Translations under genes and position numbers: made by a program
The notes under the pieces: generated by a model
The model's database searches: none
Told to the model about the DNA's origin: nothing
The model's input: only the letters and a program-made list of their open reading frames with translations
In this document: one piece after another, positions 7,505 through 9,097 of the stretch
Position numbering within the stretch: the stretch's first letter is position 1
Layout of the letters: the number at the start of each line of letters is the position of its first letter
Assembly (NCBI GenBank): GCA_031257595.1
Contig: JAIROH010000082.1
Span: 1-9,097 of the forward strand
Reading direction: 5' to 3'
DNA: 9,097 nucleotides
From: Treponema sp.
Lineage (GTDB): Bacteria; Spirochaetota; Spirochaetia; Treponematales; Breznakiellaceae

Positions 7505-7818
7505 TAGGAGGCTCGTTTCTGTTGTATGGACAGCTTGAAGCCAAGATTATCAAGGACTTTCACTACCGTAAAGAAAGACGGGTTTCCTTCGGGGGAAAGG
7601 GACTTGTACAGGCCGGCCCGGTCAAGGTCAAGCTCCCTGGCAAGCTGGGCCATGCCCTTTGAGCGGGCTATATCCCCGATAGCTTTTAACAGATATTCGG
7701 GATCGTTTTCCTGTACGGCAAGCTCAAAGACCGCCTCAAGGGTGCCTATAACATCTTCTTTGGTCTCTATTTGGTCCGTCAGGTTCCATTCTGTAAAGGT
7801 TATCTTTTCTCCATTCAT
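7504..7818 (-). CDS. HI1420/TIGR02684-type antitoxin (HTH addiction-module antidote)
   Basis: A 104-residue DNA-binding antitoxin expected to bind and neutralise a RelE/HigB-like toxin and to repress its own operon. Family features are EYLLKAIGDIARSKGMAQLA (41-60), a helix-turn-helix at about 55-75, and the signature GLYKSLSPEGNPSFFTVVKV (69-88). The chosen ATG at 7816-7818 follows a strong AGGAGG (7825-7830) with six bases between; an in-frame ATG at 7833 would lie upstream of that site and overlap the toxin end. It starts one base after the toxin stop codon, the usual toxin-first order of this family. Its TAG stop (7504-7506) lies inside the terminal repeat of the palindromic element, and the last residues (KRAS) may be altered by that junction. 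It appears intact. Confidence 0.9.
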   Translation of the reverse strand: MNGEKITFTEWNLTDQIETKEDVIGTLEAVFELAVQENDPEYLLKAIGDIARSKGMAQLARELDLDRAGLYKSLSPEGNPSFFTVVKVLDNLGFKLSIQQKRAS

Positions 7819-7819
7819 G

Positions 7820-8124
7820 TTATGCCTCCTCATCCGGTTTATAGGTTACGGCTATTTTTTTAGCCTGCATTATATCCTCCTCCTGGGAGGACTTATCGCC
7901 GCCGCAGAGGAGGATAATAATTTCCTTCCCGGTATCCTTGTAATACACCCGGTAACCGGGGCCATAGTCGATACGCATTTCCGAGATGCCTTCTCCGGCG
8001 GGCTTTACATCGCCGGGGTTTCCCTGTTTGAGCCGCTCAATCCGGGCGTTGATACGGTATCTGGCCCGCTGTCCCGCAGGTTTTTAATCCATTTTTTGTA
8101 GACACCCGATTCACGTATCTCCAT
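7820..8124 (-). pseudogene. HI1419/TIGR02683-type RelE/HigB-like toxin, frameshifted
   Basis: Reading from the ATG at 8122-8124 gives MEIRESGVYKKWIKNLRDSG and then leaves frame, stopping at a TAA (8005-8007) after 39 codons. If one G is restored in the GGG at 8065-8067 (minus strand), the frame continues as ARYRINARIERLKQGNPGDV, then EGISEMRIDYGPGYRVYY and IILLCGGDKSSQEEDI, ending at TAA 7820-7822. The restored product would have 101 residues, a normal length for this Gp49-like mRNA-interferase family. The 305-nt span is exactly one base short of a whole number of codons. The gene lies directly before its cognate antitoxin and has a good promoter but no Shine-Dalgarno. The loss could be a real mutation that silences the toxin, or a sequencing error in a short homopolymer; no canonical slippery heptamer for programmed frameshifting is seen. 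Confidence 0.9.
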
Positions 8125-8130
8125 GGTTTA

Positions 8131-8159
8131 AGTGTAGTTTACAGACAACATCCTGTCAA
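8131..8159 (-). promoter_or_regulatory. Promoter of the toxin-antitoxin operon
   Basis: A perfect TTGACA (8154-8159) is separated by 17 bp from TACACT (8131-8136, four of six matches) on the minus strand. The -10 ends six bases before the toxin ATG, so transcription should begin at or next to the ATG and the toxin message would be leaderless. An ACAG-N8-CTGT inverted repeat (8141-8156) overlaps the -35 and spacer. It could be an operator for the antitoxin, though this is weak. Confidence 0.6.
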
Positions 8160-8210
8160 GGGATTGGGGCAGGATAAACGCATAGAAATTTTTCAGTCCC
8201 TTTTATGAGG

Positions 8211-8230
8211 TATACTCTTCCTTGGGAGGG
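8211..8230 (+). promoter_or_regulatory. -10 box and ribosome site of the transposase gene
   Basis: TATACT (8211-8216, five of six matches) with a weak T-rich -35 region (about 8189-8195) is followed by GGGAGGG (8224-8230), four bases before the ATG at 8235. The ribosome site is strong and fixes that start. The predicted leader is only about a dozen bases. Confidence 0.45.
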
Positions 8231-8234
8231 TACA

Positions 8235-9097
8235 ATGGCAAAAAAGAGTGCCAAGATCATCGAAATCAAGGAGATGATGGGAGAAACCGGCCTCATCATC
8301 ATCGAACAGGTCGGCATCGACCCGCTGATGGAACTGCGGGAGGAACTGGAAGGCATAGCGGACAAACGGTTTGAGCCCTATGTAGAACACCTGCTGGCGG
8401 ATATCGTGATGATAACCCTGCCGGCGGTCATGGCGCGGGCGAATGAATGGAGCGAGATAGCGGAGTTTGCCCGGATAAAAGCGGGATGGCTGAGGCGGTT
8501 TCTGGTATTGCCCCACGGGATACCGTCCCACGATACCATCCAGCGGGTAATGTCGATGATAGACGGGAGTATCCTGTACAGTTTGTGTATCCAGTTTCTG
8601 ATCCGGCGGCTGGACATGCTGGCGGCGACGGCGCGGGAGCGGCGGATGGCAGGGGAAGCGGAGGAGCGGGAAGCGGCAGAAGCGCCGAAGGTGCTAGCGA
8701 TAGACGGGAAGTCGAGCCGGGGGAGCAAACGGAACAAGAGTGACCGGGAGGCGGTGAGAGCGATGCACACGGTGAGCGCCTACTGTACGGACCGTGGGCT
8801 CTGCCTGTCCGAAGTAGTGGTAGATGAGAAAACGAATGAGATACCGGCGGTAAGGGACCTGTTGGACATCACGGATGTAGGGGGATGTGTGGCAACCTGG
8901 GATGCTATGAACACGCAGAAAGAGACGGTTGCGGCGGTTATCAGGAAACACGGGGACTATGTGGGGGCGTTGAAGAGGAATCAGCAGACGTTTTATGAGG
9001 ATGTGGAGCTGTATTTTGACGAAGCGACCCTGGAACGGCTGAGGCAGGAGGAAAAAAGCTATTACTGCGAGATAGACAAGGAGCAGAGCGGGGTAGC
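8235..9097 (+). CDS. ISAs1-family transposase, 3' end outside the window
   Basis: DDE transposase of which 287 residues are visible with no stop. The N-terminal associated domain is present (about 30-125): NEWSEIAEFARIKAGWLRRF (70-89) and LPHGIPSHDTIQRV (92-105) are typical. The catalytic domain follows with the first aspartate D157 in AIDGKSSRGS, the family segment VVVDEKTNEIPAV (194-206), the second aspartate D223 in TWDAMNTQ, and LKRNQ (246-250), equivalent to the usual VKGNQ. The last acidic residue should lie beyond the edge. Most relatives have DAxHTQ, so N226 in place of histidine is unusual. Codon choice (many CGG, GGG, GCG and GAG) differs from nearby genes, consistent with a mobile origin. 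It reads divergently from the TA operon. Confidence 0.93.
   Translation, partial: MAKKSAKIIEIKEMMGETGLIIIEQVGIDPLMELREELEGIADKRFEPYVEHLLADIVMITLPAVMARANEWSEIAEFARIKAGWLRRFLVLPHGIPSHDTIQRVMSMIDGSILYSLCIQFLIRRLDMLAATARERRMAGEAEEREAAEAPKVLAIDGKSSRGSKRNKSDREAVRAMHTVSAYCTDRGLCLSEVVVDEKTNEIPAVRDLLDITDVGGCVATWDAMNTQKETVAAVIRKHGDYVGALKRNQQTFYEDVELYFDEATLERLRQEEKSYYCEIDKEQSGV

Larger units (their letters stand above)
7359..7509 (-). repeat. Composite palindromic element of about 150 bp with 21-bp imperfect terminal inverted repeats
   Basis: The ends 7359-7379 and 7489-7509 are inverted copies matching at 17 of 21 positions; both begin TCCTAG and contain TGTTGC. Inside are two back-to-back palindromic units. 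Unit 1 (about 7360-7433) has AGGAGCC (7363-7369) pairing with GGCTCCT (7423-7429) around a perfect 15-bp hairpin. Unit 2 (about 7426-7509) has GCAGTTTG pairing with CAAACTGC around two hairpins. The element is much more AT-rich than its surroundings and has no coding potential. It resembles a MITE or a paired REP (BIME-like) element. On the minus strand three of the four terminal mismatches become G-U pairs, which is why that strand is assigned. It separates the antitoxin gene from trxB, and the antitoxin stop codon lies inside its right end. Confidence 0.8.
8161..9097 (+). mobile_element. ISAs1-family insertion sequence, right end outside the window
   Basis: Inferred from the ISAs1-type transposase. 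The left boundary must lie between the TA promoter -35 (8159) and the transposase start (8235). Its exact position and terminal repeat cannot be fixed because the right end is not in the window, so the start given here is a bracket, not a measured end. Confidence 0.5.

Noticed and set aside
7361..7510. Direct repeat CTAGGAG at 7361-7367 and 7504-7510 as a target-site duplication
   Set aside because: Both copies lie inside the terminal inverted repeats, whose CCTAGG-like palindromic ends create the apparent direct repeat, so it is not evidence of a target duplication.
7526..8101. 191-codon plus-strand open frame across the TA module
   Set aside because: It is antisense to the antitoxin and toxin, whose family motifs, ribosome site and one-base spacing are convincing; the open frame is a shadow.
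8005..8124. Programmed ribosomal frameshifting in the toxin gene
   Set aside because: The shift site reads C GGG CCA rather than a canonical slippery heptamer, and no obvious downstream stimulatory structure was found; mutation or sequencing error is simpler.

Overview
The window (about 50% GC or more, with many GCC/GCG, CTT and GGC codons) looks like a bacterial chromosome. Gene content and style would fit a termite-gut or oral type Treponema-like spirochaete: a Clostridium-style 391-residue SerA, a secreted lipoprotein NagZ and YitT-family membrane proteins. The phylum call is inference, about 50% sure.

Layout. (1) 1-2281, plus strand: serC, cut at its 5' side by the window edge, then serA one base downstream. 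Together they supply the transaminase and dehydrogenase steps of serine synthesis. (2) 2302-3669: a Fur-superfamily metalloregulator on the minus strand, divergent from a YitT-type membrane protein, with a 90-bp shared promoter region. (3) 3678-3766: a palindromic repeat between the convergent membrane-protein and acetyltransferase genes. (4) 7315-3766, minus strand: trxB, a lipoprotein NagZ-like glycoside hydrolase and a two-part GNAT acetyltransferase. They are joined by two 4-bp stop/start overlaps (TTGA, then GTGA), so this is one translationally coupled operon with non-ATG starts. (5) 7359-7509: an AT-rich composite palindromic element of about 150 bp between trxB and the next gene upstream on that strand. 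(6) 8124-7504, minus strand: a HI1419/HI1420-type toxin-antitoxin module with a sigma70-like promoter. The antitoxin is intact, but the toxin is frameshifted by one missing base in a G run. (7) 8235 to the end, plus strand: an ISAs1-family transposase cut by the right window edge, divergent from the TA module.

No tRNA, rRNA, CRISPR array or clearly new multi-gene system is visible. The most unusual material is the composite palindromic element. Its terminal arms pair far better as minus-strand RNA (three G-U wobbles in place of mismatches, and a GAAA loop), in the same direction as the genes on both sides of it. The broken toxin beside an intact antitoxin is the next most interesting point. 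The stretch 7316-7503 is the only sizeable gene-free gap and is almost entirely this element.
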